Shown: in pieces, positions 34,189 to 42,558 of the stretch
Numbering within the stretch: the stretch's first letter is position 1
How the letters are laid out: every line of letters begins with the position of its first letter
Assembly (NCBI GenBank): GCA_002506535.1
Contig: DAXT01000014.1
Location: 92,315 to 156,314, forward strand
Direction of reading: 5' to 3'
Source: Methanothrix harundinacea
GTDB lineage: Archaea; Halobacteriota; Methanosarcinia; Methanotrichales; Methanotrichaceae
Length of the DNA stretch: 64,000 nt
The notes under the pieces: generated by a model
What the model was told of the DNA's origin: nothing
Database searches by the model: none
Seen by the model: the letters and a program-made list of their open reading frames with translations, nothing else
Translations under genes and position numbers: made by a program

Positions 34189-34481
34189 TACGTTTCACCA
34201 TTCAAACTGTAACCGATAAACCCATTCTTGTAAAGTTCATTTATGAAGTCAGATATCTCCTTCTCTGCGGAAGTGGAGACATCTGAGAACTTCTCATTGA
34301 TCCCTTCAACAATCTCTTCAACTCCTTTTTGGCCATCTATCAGATTCCAAATAGCGACACCTGTCGGATTAATCCCCATGGTCTTTGCAGAGTCGGGATC
34401 GAAGAGAATTGCCCAATCGTCGAACTCCACCCTTAACACGGTCAATGGATTCTGTATCGGAGGTTTTTTTGGATCGATCAT
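34188..34481 (-). CDS. PqqD-like peptide chaperone of the RiPP operon (ScmD-like)
   Basis: The 97-residue product matches the PqqD / RiPP recognition element fold: VEFDDWAILFDPDSAKTMGI, then NPTGVAIWNLIDGQKGVEEI and a C-terminal helix EISDFINELYKNGFIGY. PqqD domains bind the leader peptide and present it to the radical SAM enzyme. This is the first gene of the operon. Two TATA-like boxes lie upstream. Confidence 0.85.
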   Translation of the reverse strand: MIDPKKPPIQNPLTVLRVEFDDWAILFDPDSAKTMGINPTGVAIWNLIDGQKGVEEIVEGINEKFSDVSTSAEKEISDFINELYKNGFIGYSLNGET

Positions 34482-34511
34482 ATCGGCACGCCCTAGCCCA
34501 TTCCATGACCC

Positions 34512-34536
34512 GTATAAATTGAAAATATATATACTT
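34512..34536 (-). promoter_or_regulatory. Promoter of the RiPP operon
   Basis: The minus strand reads AGTATATATATTTTC (34522-34536) and ATTTATACG (34511-34519), both TATA-like, 35-50 bases upstream of the PqqD-like start at 34481. Either would give a short leader. Confidence 0.5.
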
Positions 34537-34703
34537 TATGCTAGAAGATTTCGATTGTAGAGTCCCGGATCTCTTGAGTTTATTCTTGAAATTATATATC
34601 TTGTCGGTCAAACTAAATTCAAAGACTGCACAAAATACTTTTCCAATGAAAATCCTTAAGTATCATTGTTGCCATGCGTTTCTTGATAGGTTGCGGAGAT
34701 GTG

Positions 34704-37697
34704 ATGTTGAAAATCGGAGAATTTATGCGAAGTGTAAATAAAGAATATTTTTATTTAATATCCCTCTTCATAGTTATTATATCGATTAAATTTATAGTAT
34801 CCTTAAACTTTCCATCGCCTTGGATTTTTGCAGATGAAACAGTATACGCCGAAAACGCTAAGAATATTATAAATGGAAATATATTTTATTTAAAATATTG
34901 TCAGCAATATCCACCGGGATATTCCATTTTTTTATCCATGGCATATATATTTTCAGATGATATGGCCGTAGTCTATCGTATCATGCTTCTTATAAATTGC
35001 ATAATAACTACATCTATAATATTCCCATCATATTTCATTTTACGTAAATTTTGTGACAAAAAATTCTCATTTTTGGGTTCTGCTACTATTGTCACGTTGC
35101 CCTCTGTAACATTATATACCTTTGTTTTAATGAGTGAAAATTTATTCATACCACTATTTTTGTTCTCGGCGTGGTTTTTGCTTGAATCTTATAGCGATAA
35201 TAGAAAAACTTGGGATTTTCTTGCTGGAATCTCGATAATATACCTATTTTTAACACGGGCGATGGGCGTGGCCATGATCGTTGGTTTTCTTATATCTTTT
35301 ATCTTCTATGCACTGACATTATCAAAACAAAATAGTATCGTCACAATATTAAAAGAAAAATATATACTTATCATTTCTATAGCCGCACCAATACTTATCA
35401 TTTCAATTGCCGCACCAATGGTCCTATGGATATATTATAAGTCGACTTTTTTGGCCCAGTCGAATATCATAGGATACAACACAGAACTCTACTATACTAC
35501 TCTTTTGGGCATTTTCTGCGATGCGGATTCATTTGAAGAATTCGTCTCTCTATTCTTACATGAAATGGAGGTTTTGATTTTATCTTCATACTTTGTAGTT
35601 TTCTATTTGGCATGTCTGTTGATTTTAAATACATCTAAAATATTCAAGTCGCAGTTACTCCATGAAAGGAATTTACAGAATTGTCAAGGTATTAACACAA
35701 CCATAGGATTAACCTCTTTAGTTATATACGTTGTAGTTTCATCATTTATCATAATCTTAATTACTGTCGTGCATATGCATATCGCGTTAGCTAACGGAAA
35801 CCAGTATTATTTGGTCTTTGGTAGATATATAGATCCAATAGTTCCATTTATATTCTTGTTTGGCATTATAGGATATTACCTGATTTATAATGACAGATTC
35901 AAAATTAGTCGATCCAATCTCATTAAATTAACTTTGTTATATGTTATTGTAATAATAATATTTATTTTTACATTCCCGTATGAACACTACAAATTTCCTA
36001 ACATGTTATCTATATTTTATATTCAATATTTAAAATCTATACTTCCAATAGAGACGTTTATCTTGGCATTTTCTTCGATTTCATTCGGCTTATTTTATTT
36101 CGCAGCGTTGCGGAAAACATCCAAATATTACTTATTCTTATTTTTAATTTTGACTTCTATATTGGTATCTGTATATCCGGTTCAATTATCTCAAATTCAT
36201 TCATTTAATGCGGATCAAGCGAGCCAAATTGGAAAATACCTTAACGAGCACTCGGAAGAAGACACTCTAGTATTGATGGACAGATGGGACGGATGGCCAC
36301 TTATGTGGTTTTCTACAATTTTCTGGATGAATGGCGATCTCATTCACCATCCCATAAAGAGCGATCCGTCTAGTGACATACTTGTAGGTGAGGCAGATTA
36401 TATTATATCATCGAAGATATTGCCATACCAACCTGCAACTTGCTCTATCGGTTATAAATTGTACGAAATCAACGCCATCCAAAATAACTCTCCAGTTGAA
36501 GTACCTTTTATTATAGATATCGGGCTAGGCGATGATTGCATAATCGAAAATTTTCATTCTGCAGAGAATAAAAAAATCAGGTGGACGAAGGGTTCGTCTA
36601 AGATCCTGATAAAATATCCTGCACATTTAGGTCCGATGAAACTACGCATAAAGACATATGGATTCAGGCCAGAGGATAATCCAGCAAATATTGAGTGGCA
36701 CATCAACGATATAAAAATTAGAGAAGATATTAAGCTCAGCGAAAGTCAAGACTACACGGTTATAATATCGGATAAAATTCTAAATAAAGATTATCAATTA
36801 TTGACTATTGCGTCGAATACTTGGAGACCAAGTGATTATGGATCTGCCGATACTAGAGATCTCGGAGTTCAAGTAGACTGGGTGGAAGTGGATCGCGCAG
36901 ACGATAGGACAGAAAATAAAATCCTCGGATATTACAAAGGCTGGCACGACCTCGAAGACTGGGACGGGACGCCCATGCGATGGATGGAGGACGACTCCGC
37001 TCTGATGATATATTCAGTTGAGAATCGCACCGTCGATCTGAGCTTTAATGCACTCAGCTTCTATCGACCAAGACCATTGGAGATTTATGTAAACGACGAC
37101 CATCTCCTACGGATTGAGGTGCAAAGCGATGGTTTCGTGACGGTGAACGTACCGATGGTGAGCCTGAACGAGGGTGCCAACCTCGTAAGATTCCACGTGC
37201 CTGAAGGCTGTGAAAGGCCGAGTGATATACCCGAGCTTGATAACCTAGATTCGAGATGTCTGAGCCTGGCGGTTCATGACGTCAAGATAATTAAAGATAT
37301 TCTGGTCAACGATCTTGAGTCTTCATCCATCTCTCTGGGCGATGGCTGGCACAGCCTTGAAGACTGGGATGGGACGCCTACCCGATGGATGGAGAACGAC
37401 GCCGCTCTCATAATAGAGTCCGAAGAAAACCTCACGGCTGAGCTGAGCCTCCAGGTATCCAGCTTTAGCCGTCCAAGAACCCTCGAGATGTATCTTGGAG
37501 ATGCTCCCGAGCTTCGAGAAATGGTAAATCCATCAGAATTCGGAACAATAAGAACAGTAATTCACCTCAAGGAGGGCACCAATCTAATAAGGCTCAGCGC
37601 GCGTGAAGGGTGCGAAAGGCCGAGCGATATACCTGATATGATAAATCCTGATGGCAGGTGCCTGAGCCTGGCGTTCAGAGATGTCGAACTCCAATAA
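34704..37697 (+). CDS. GT-C (PMT/ArnT-like) membrane glycosyltransferase with duplicated C-terminal domain
   Basis: The ATG at 34704 has GGAG five bases upstream and gives about 997 residues; the frame opens earlier at 34674. The N-terminal 500 residues carry about 11 transmembrane helices. The first extracytoplasmic loop bears the acidic FADETVYAENAKNI, the usual position of the GT-C catalytic Asp/Glu. A soluble part follows, ending in two copies of a roughly 120-residue beta domain (GWHDLEDWDGTPMRWMEDDS and GWHSLEDWDGTPTRWMENDA, each closing with EGCERPSDIP and SRCLSLA). The first 730 codons are very AT-rich; the duplicated part is closer to the core composition. It probably transfers a sugar from a lipid carrier to surface targets. 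Confidence 0.75.
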   Translation: MLKIGEFMRSVNKEYFYLISLFIVIISIKFIVSLNFPSPWIFADETVYAENAKNIINGNIFYLKYCQQYPPGYSIFLSMAYIFSDDMAVVYRIMLLINCIITTSIIFPSYFILRKFCDKKFSFLGSATIVTLPSVTLYTFVLMSENLFIPLFLFSAWFLLESYSDNRKTWDFLAGISIIYLFLTRAMGVAMIVGFLISFIFYALTLSKQNSIVTILKEKYILIISIAAPILIISIAAPMVLWIYYKSTFLAQSNIIGYNTELYYTTLLGIFCDADSFEEFVSLFLHEMEVLILSSYFVVFYLACLLILNTSKIFKSQLLHERNLQNCQGINTTIGLTSLVIYVVVSSFIIILITVVHMHIALANGNQYYLVFGRYIDPIVPFIFLFGIIGYYLIYNDRFKISRSNLIKLTLLYVIVIIIFIFTFPYEHYKFPNMLSIFYIQYLKSILPIETFILAFSSISFGLFYFAALRKTSKYYLFLFLILTSILVSVYPVQLSQIHSFNADQASQIGKYLNEHSEEDTLVLMDRWDGWPLMWFSTIFWMNGDLIHHPIKSDPSSDILVGEADYIISSKILPYQPATCSIGYKLYEINAIQNNSPVEVPFIIDIGLGDDCIIENFHSAENKKIRWTKGSSKILIKYPAHLGPMKLRIKTYGFRPEDNPANIEWHINDIKIREDIKLSESQDYTVIISDKILNKDYQLLTIASNTWRPSDYGSADTRDLGVQVDWVEVDRADDRTENKILGYYKGWHDLEDWDGTPMRWMEDDSALMIYSVENRTVDLSFNALSFYRPRPLEIYVNDDHLLRIEVQSDGFVTVNVPMVSLNEGANLVRFHVPEGCERPSDIPELDNLDSRCLSLAVHDVKIIKDILVNDLESSSISLGDGWHSLEDWDGTPTRWMENDAALIIESEENLTAELSLQVSSFSRPRTLEMYLGDAPELREMVNPSEFGTIRTVIHLKEGTNLIRLSAREGCERPSDIPDMINPDGRCLSLAFRDVELQ
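36934..37690 (+). repeat. Duplicated 120-codon domain inside the GT-C gene
   Basis: Two tandem copies share GWH[DS]LEDWDGTP[MT]RWM, a SF.RPR.LE+Y strand, LNEGANLVRF versus LKEGTNLIRL, and EGCERPSDIP. GC content rises at the start of the first copy, suggesting the domain was acquired separately from the membrane part. Confidence 0.7.
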
Positions 37698-37884
37698 TTT
37701 ATAATTCCTAATTGAATACTGTGCGGCGGAGTTCATTTTAAAAAATACGGTTCATAAAAGTGATGGGATAAATCGGACTAACCTATTCATCAATAGTCAT
37801 GAATTAGGCAAAAAGAAATTAAATATAGAAAAATAACTATATCTAATGATACTGTAATTGATTTGTAAATATGGTGTGAATTGC

Positions 37885-38835
37885 ATGAAGTTGTTAGTAA
37901 TTATTCCAGCCTATAACGAGGAGGATAGCATCGCGGCCGTAATACGCGAGATCCCGCGAGATATACCCGGCGTTGAGAGGGTAGAGGTCCTCGTTGTAAA
38001 CGACGGCTCGACCGACGCCACCGCTGAGGTGGCGAAGACGGCCGGAGCAGATCGTATCATCACTCACAAGGAAAATATGGGCCTCGGCATGACCTTCAAA
38101 GATGGGCTCGAGGAGGCGCTGAAGATGGGCGCAGACGTCATAGTGAACACCGACGCCGATGGCCAGTATAACGGTGACGAGATCCCCCGCCTCATCGAGC
38201 CGATCCTGAAGGACGAAGCGGAGATAGTCATCGGCAACCGGCAGATCGATAAGCTGGACCACATGCCATGGGAAAAGAAGATTGGAAACAAGATGGCGAC
38301 CTGGGTGACCCGAAGGGCGACGGGCCTACCCATCATCGACGCCCAGACCGGCTTTCGGGCCTTTTCCAGAGAGGCGGCTTTGAGGATGACTCTTGTGAGC
38401 GGGTCCTACACTTATGTACAGGAGACTCTCATCGAGGCTGCGCACAAGAAGCTGAAGGTGGAGCAGGTGCCTATCGAGTTCAGAAAGCGCGAGGGGTCCT
38501 CTAGGCTCATATCCAGCATCTTCAGGTATGCAAAATTTGCAGGAACCACGATAATCCGTAGCTATCAGAATTACAGGCCCTTTACCGTTTTTGCTGGAAT
38601 TGGTATCGCCATAGCCGGAGTTGGCTTGATCATAGGCACGAGGGTCTTGATTCATTATTTGACCACGGGAATGATTACGCCCTTCATCCCCTCTGCGATC
38701 TTGACTACAGTGCTCTTGGTTGTGGGCACCCAAATAGTAATATTCGGTTTCATGGCAGATATGCTCAAGACGCAAAGAACGATTCAAGAAGAGATCCTTT
38801 ATAGGCTGAAAAAAGAAGAGCTTGAGGAGAGATAG
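37885..38835 (+). CDS. Family 2 glycosyltransferase (dolichol-phosphate sugar synthase-like)
   Basis: From the ATG at 37885 (MKLLVIIPAYNEEDSIAAVI) the product has 316 residues. The GT-A core shows VEVLVVNDGSTDATAEVAK, DADGQYNGDEIPRLI with the DxD-like acidic cluster, VIGNRQIDK and AQTGFRAFSREAALRM. Two C-terminal transmembrane helices (FTVFAGIGIAIAGVGLIIGT and TTVLLVVGTQIVIFGFMADM) anchor it. Family members load a sugar on dolichol phosphate, the donor used by GT-C enzymes such as the one encoded just upstream. GC content is that of the core, unlike its neighbours. Confidence 0.82.
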   Translation: MKLLVIIPAYNEEDSIAAVIREIPRDIPGVERVEVLVVNDGSTDATAEVAKTAGADRIITHKENMGLGMTFKDGLEEALKMGADVIVNTDADGQYNGDEIPRLIEPILKDEAEIVIGNRQIDKLDHMPWEKKIGNKMATWVTRRATGLPIIDAQTGFRAFSREAALRMTLVSGSYTYVQETLIEAAHKKLKVEQVPIEFRKREGSSRLISSIFRYAKFAGTTIIRSYQNYRPFTVFAGIGIAIAGVGLIIGTRVLIHYLTTGMITPFIPSAILTTVLLVVGTQIVIFGFMADMLKTQRTIQEEILYRLKKEELEER

Positions 38836-38845
38836 GAGAAACAAC

Positions 38846-39979
38846 ATGAGGATTTATGTAATCGGTCCGACTCATCCGTATCGAGGTGGGATATCGCACT
38901 ATAATACGCTATTATGTAAGCATTTAATGAATATATTTGATGTAAAGTTGATAACGTTCAAACGCCTTTATCCCACCTGCCTATTTCCTGGTAAAAATCA
39001 GAGAGATTTAGAAAGCAGAGAAAAGATAGAGATCGAATCCGAATTTGCCCTTGATTCGATTAATCCACTCACATGGCTTAAAATGGTCTCAGAGATCAAA
39101 AGAGAGAAGCCTGACATGTTGATTCTTCATTGGTGGACTCCTTTCTTTGCACCCCTTTCTTTTACTCTTTCGTTTTTGACTAAGAAATTAACTAATACGA
39201 AAATTCTATTTATTTGTCACAACGTCTTGCCGCATGAAACAAGATATTTGGATAAAATACTGACAAAGATAGCTTTGAAGTATTCAGATTTTTATATAGT
39301 TCATTCCAGCGAAGATTATAATAAATTAAATAATTTAATTCCGGGATCGAATATAACCAGGATGTTTCTTCCTACGTATGAAATATTCAAGTTCGAAAGG
39401 ATTTCAAGAGAAGACGCAAAGAGGCGATTAAACTTGAAAAAAGATGTTATCCTATACTTCGGATTTATAAGAGAATATAAAGGTTTAAAAATCCTTTTAA
39501 GATCTATGCAAGCGGTTTTGGAGAAAAATGATGTTGATCTTCTCGTTGTTGGGGAATTTTGGCATGATAAAAATATTTATCTAGAAGAAATAGATATTCT
39601 GGGCATCGGAAAAAATGTGATAATCGTAGATAAGTATATCCCAAATGAAGAAGTTGGGTTGTATTTCTCAGCTGCTGATGTTGTAGTTCTTCCTTACATT
39701 TCCGCAAGTCAAAGTGGAATTATTCAAATAGCATATGGATTTAATAGGCCTGTAATAACAACAGATGTTGGGGGGCTTCCAGATGTCGTCGAAGATGGTG
39801 TAACTGGATTTATAGTTCCAGCTAGAAATTCAAAGGCTCTTTCTGATTCTATAATCAGATATTTTGATGGGATGTATGAAAAGAGATTTGAAGAAAATAT
39901 TAAAAATATGAAAAATATATATTCATGGGAAAAATTTGTGGATCTTTTCGGGAAATTTTTGATTGATAGGGCATCATAA
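38846..39979 (+). CDS. Family 4 glycosyltransferase
   Basis: The ATG at 38846 has GGAG seven bases upstream and lies 10 bases after the family 2 enzyme. The 377-residue product starts MRIYVIGPTHPYRGGISHYN with the Gly-rich acceptor loop. Its C-terminal Rossmann half has VILYFGFIREYKGLKILLRS, DLLVVGEFWHD, VGLYFSAADVVVLPYISASQ, SGIIQIAYGFNRPVI and TTDVGGLPDVVEDGVTG, the standard GT4/GT-B donor-site pattern. It is a retaining, cytosolic or peripheral enzyme acting on a surface glycan. The DNA is AT-rich, unlike the core. Confidence 0.82.
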   Translation: MRIYVIGPTHPYRGGISHYNTLLCKHLMNIFDVKLITFKRLYPTCLFPGKNQRDLESREKIEIESEFALDSINPLTWLKMVSEIKREKPDMLILHWWTPFFAPLSFTLSFLTKKLTNTKILFICHNVLPHETRYLDKILTKIALKYSDFYIVHSSEDYNKLNNLIPGSNITRMFLPTYEIFKFERISREDAKRRLNLKKDVILYFGFIREYKGLKILLRSMQAVLEKNDVDLLVVGEFWHDKNIYLEEIDILGIGKNVIIVDKYIPNEEVGLYFSAADVVVLPYISASQSGIIQIAYGFNRPVITTDVGGLPDVVEDGVTGFIVPARNSKALSDSIIRYFDGMYEKRFEENIKNMKNIYSWEKFVDLFGKFLIDRAS

Positions 39980-40019
39980 AACGATATGTTTGATGACCTT
40001 CAACCCATATTCCGCACCT

Positions 40020-40270
40020 TTAGTTCAGTCCGTAGTATTTTTCGCATTCTCGACCCAACAGCCTCAGAATGATAATCTGCGATTAGCTAAGATGCACGAA
40101 GACTTTGACAATTTTTCCTCGATCAACTACAACTGATTGAATCACTCCCATGAAGATCTCGAAGACCCACCGCAAAGTCGGCCTTTGTGTAGGTCTTTTT
40201 GTTCTCCTTTGTCACTCATTTGGATCTTCTCTATTCTCGCGCGGATAACTTTAAAATAGAGGTACGTGTT
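40020..40270 (-). pseudogene. IS1634-type transposase, decayed C-terminal end
   Basis: On the minus strand, one frame from about 40250 to 40020 reads YFKVIRARIEKIQMSDKGEQ, then KRPTQRPTLRWVFEIFMGVI, and ends LRLLGRECEKYYGLN before a stop. The 'PTQ.PTLRWVF..F.G' block and the closing 'LLG.EC.KYY.L' are, from family knowledge, the C-terminal hallmarks of IS1634-like transposases. One in-frame stop (at 40083) and a stop upstream show decay. The remaining stretch to the moaC end (40271-40593) contains no supported gene. Confidence 0.6.
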
Positions 40271-40593
40271 TAGCTCCCTCTATTAGGTCCATTGATGCTG
40301 GTTTCTTCAATTAAGGCACGCAGATCAACAAATTCTCTCAAATCGAAAACCGATAACTATTGCCCATTTTGCCTGGCACTTGCCTTTTCAAAGTGACTAT
40401 GCGCGACATCACGAAATCGATTTAATGATGCTGATTGAGCAGAACTAAACACGTACAGATAGAGATAATGGGACTCAATTACAAAAGTACTCTTCAAGTC
40501 AAAATGAAAAAATATTATAATAACAAATATATGGATGGCGTGGAGCACAAACGGTGAAATTAACAAATAATATACAGGGGAAGAAAAAGATCT

Positions 40594-41100
40594 CTAAAGT
40601 GCTAGCTTCTTCTTCTCCACCACCCGGATCTCCTCGATACAGGTCGAGGGGTAGTTTCCCGTCCCGTCCTTCTCCAGGTACTTGACCATATCCCAGACGT
40701 TGAGGAGCGCCGCCGCCGCCCCGGCGAGCGCCTCCATCTCGACCCCGGTCCTGCCGACGGAGGTGACGGAGACCTCCGCCCTGACGGCGTCGGGGAGGAG
40801 GACGAAGTCGACATCGACCCCGGTGATGGGGATCGGGTGGCACATGGGGATCGTCCGGGGCGTCTCCTTCACCGCCTGGATCGCTCCGACCCGCGCCACG
40901 GCGAGGACATCCCCCTTCTTCACCTCCCCGTCTCTTATCGCCCCGACCGTCGACTCCTTCAGCCGGATGATGCCGGAGGCTTCGGCCCGCCTGGCGACCG
41001 GCGGCTTCTCGGTGATCTCCACCATCCCCCCGCGATTCGTTTCATGATCTGGATCCTCCCTCACCGGACCACCGCCTTCGAGCTCCCCACCATACTTCAT
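40594..41100 (-). CDS. moaC: Cyclic pyranopterin monophosphate synthase MoaC
   Basis: The product of about 168 residues carries MoaC landmarks: MVEITEKPPVARRAEASGII, IRDGEVKKGDVLAVARVGAI, KETPRTIPMCHPIPITGVDV, VTSVGRTGVEMEALAGAAAA and LNVWDMVKYLEKDGTG. It makes cPMP in molybdopterin/tungstopterin synthesis, needed for formylmethanofuran dehydrogenase. The ATG at 41100 shares its first base with the stop of the NNR gene (TGATG), so translation is coupled. MoaA and MoaE are not nearby. Confidence 0.92.
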   Translation of the reverse strand: MKYGGELEGGGPVREDPDHETNRGGMVEITEKPPVARRAEASGIIRLKESTVGAIRDGEVKKGDVLAVARVGAIQAVKETPRTIPMCHPIPITGVDVDFVLLPDAVRAEVSVTSVGRTGVEMEALAGAAAALLNVWDMVKYLEKDGTGNYPSTCIEEIRVVEKKKLAL

Positions 41101-42512
41101 CAAAGGCCTCTTCGGCCTTCCAGCCTCATAGCCTCGGGTATCTTCTCGATGACGTCGGTGGCCAGGAGGGAGTAGCCCTTCTCCCCGCAGGCCAGGTCTC
41201 CGGCGGCGCCGTTGAGATAGGCCGCGGCGACGGCGGCCCGCATCGGCGGGGCCCTGGAGTAGAAGGCTCCGGTGATCCCGGCGAGGACGTCCCCGGTCCC
41301 GCCTACGGTCATGCCGGGGTTTCCTGTGGCGTTACCCCTTACGGTAACGCCGTCGGTGATCAGGTCGACCTTCCCCTTCAGGAGGACGGTGATCTTCATG
41401 TCCCGGGCGAAGGTCATCAGGACCTCCCTCTGGACCCGGCCTGGCGGGAGCTTGATGGTGCTGACCCGCCGAAACTCGCTCTCGTGGGGGGTGATGATCC
41501 CCTTGAGGGGGATTCCGGGGAGGAGGGCGTCGGCGTCCAGGACGACCCTCTCGCACTCCGGGACGATCTGCGCCAGGGCCTCCCTCGTCTCCGGGTGGCG
41601 GCCGAGGCCCATCCCGGCGACGACGACGTCGTGGTGGGGGAGGAGCTCTCGGATGAGCCCCAGGTCTTCGGGGGAGAGGTGGTCGTCGGATAACGGCCTG
41701 ACGATCAGGTTCGGGGAGTACCCGGCTATGGTGGCTGAGACGTTCTCGGGGGCGGCGACGGTGACCAGGTCAGCCCCGGCCCGGAGGGCGGCCATCGCCG
41801 ATAGAGCAGGAGCCCCGCTGTAGGGGCCTCCTCCTATCACCAGGACCCTGCCGTTCTGCCCCTTGTGGCTCTCGGCGGCCCGACCGGTCACCAGGGCCAG
41901 GTCCCCGGGCCCCGCATAGAACTCCGCCTGGGGCGGTATCCCGATCGTTGCCACCACCACATCGCCGGGGATCCCTTCTTTTGGCCTGTGGAAGGTGACG
42001 GTGACACCGGGGGTCACCGATCTGTCGGTGCCGATGCCGCTGGGGACGTCCACCGAGATGATGGATCTATTGGAGGCGTTTATGGCGTCGATCGCCTCAG
42101 CCTCGAGCCCCCGGACCGATCCTTTGACGCCGGTCCCGAAGACGGCGTCCAGTATCAGGTCGTACCTGGATAGCTGCTCAAGATCGGTCGAATCCCGGAC
42201 CTCCCGCAGGTCGAAGCCGAGCCGCTCCAGGATCGCCCAGTTCCTCCTCGCCTCTTCGGTGGCGATATCTTTCGACCTTCCGATAAGAAATACCGTCACA
42301 TCGAAATCCGCCAGGTGGCGGGCTGCCACGAGGGCGTCACCGCCGTTGTTCCCCTTCCCGGCGACGACGGCGATCTTCCTTGCGGGAGCCCTACTCTTCG
42401 CCTCCCGGGCGAGGGCGGCTCCTGCGTTCTCCATCAGCTGGAGGGGGAGTAAGCCCAAATAGCTGCAGTTTGCATCGATCGCCCTCATCTCGTCCGGAGA
42501 GATCGTTCTCAT
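41100..42512 (-). CDS. nnr: Bifunctional NAD(P)H-hydrate repair enzyme (YjeF epimerase + dehydratase)
   Basis: The 470-residue protein has both domains. The N-terminal epimerase begins MRTISPDEMRAIDANCSYLG, with GKGNNGGDALVAARHLADFD, LILDAVFGTG and VDVPSGIGTDR. The C-terminal ADP-dependent dehydratase shows GQNGRVLVIGGGPYSGAPAL, MGLGRHPET, LDADALLPG, TPHESEFRR and GNPGMTVGGTGDVLAGITGA. It repairs hydrated NADH/NADPH. It is the first gene of a two-gene unit with moaC; the pst genes upstream run in the same direction with 46 bases between. Confidence 0.92.
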   Translation of the reverse strand: MRTISPDEMRAIDANCSYLGLLPLQLMENAGAALAREAKSRAPARKIAVVAGKGNNGGDALVAARHLADFDVTVFLIGRSKDIATEEARRNWAILERLGFDLREVRDSTDLEQLSRYDLILDAVFGTGVKGSVRGLEAEAIDAINASNRSIISVDVPSGIGTDRSVTPGVTVTFHRPKEGIPGDVVVATIGIPPQAEFYAGPGDLALVTGRAAESHKGQNGRVLVIGGGPYSGAPALSAMAALRAGADLVTVAAPENVSATIAGYSPNLIVRPLSDDHLSPEDLGLIRELLPHHDVVVAGMGLGRHPETREALAQIVPECERVVLDADALLPGIPLKGIITPHESEFRRVSTIKLPPGRVQREVLMTFARDMKITVLLKGKVDLITDGVTVRGNATGNPGMTVGGTGDVLAGITGAFYSRAPPMRAAVAAAYLNGAAGDLACGEKGYSLLATDVIEKIPEAMRLEGRRGL

Positions 42513-42558
42513 GAAGGACCCTAATATCGCTGAAATGATAAAAGTTGTGGAGGGGGGC

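Noticed and set aside
40357..40566. 69-codon minus-strand hydrophobic frame near moaC
   Set aside because: Composition follows AT-rich DNA; no start signal and no homologous motif.
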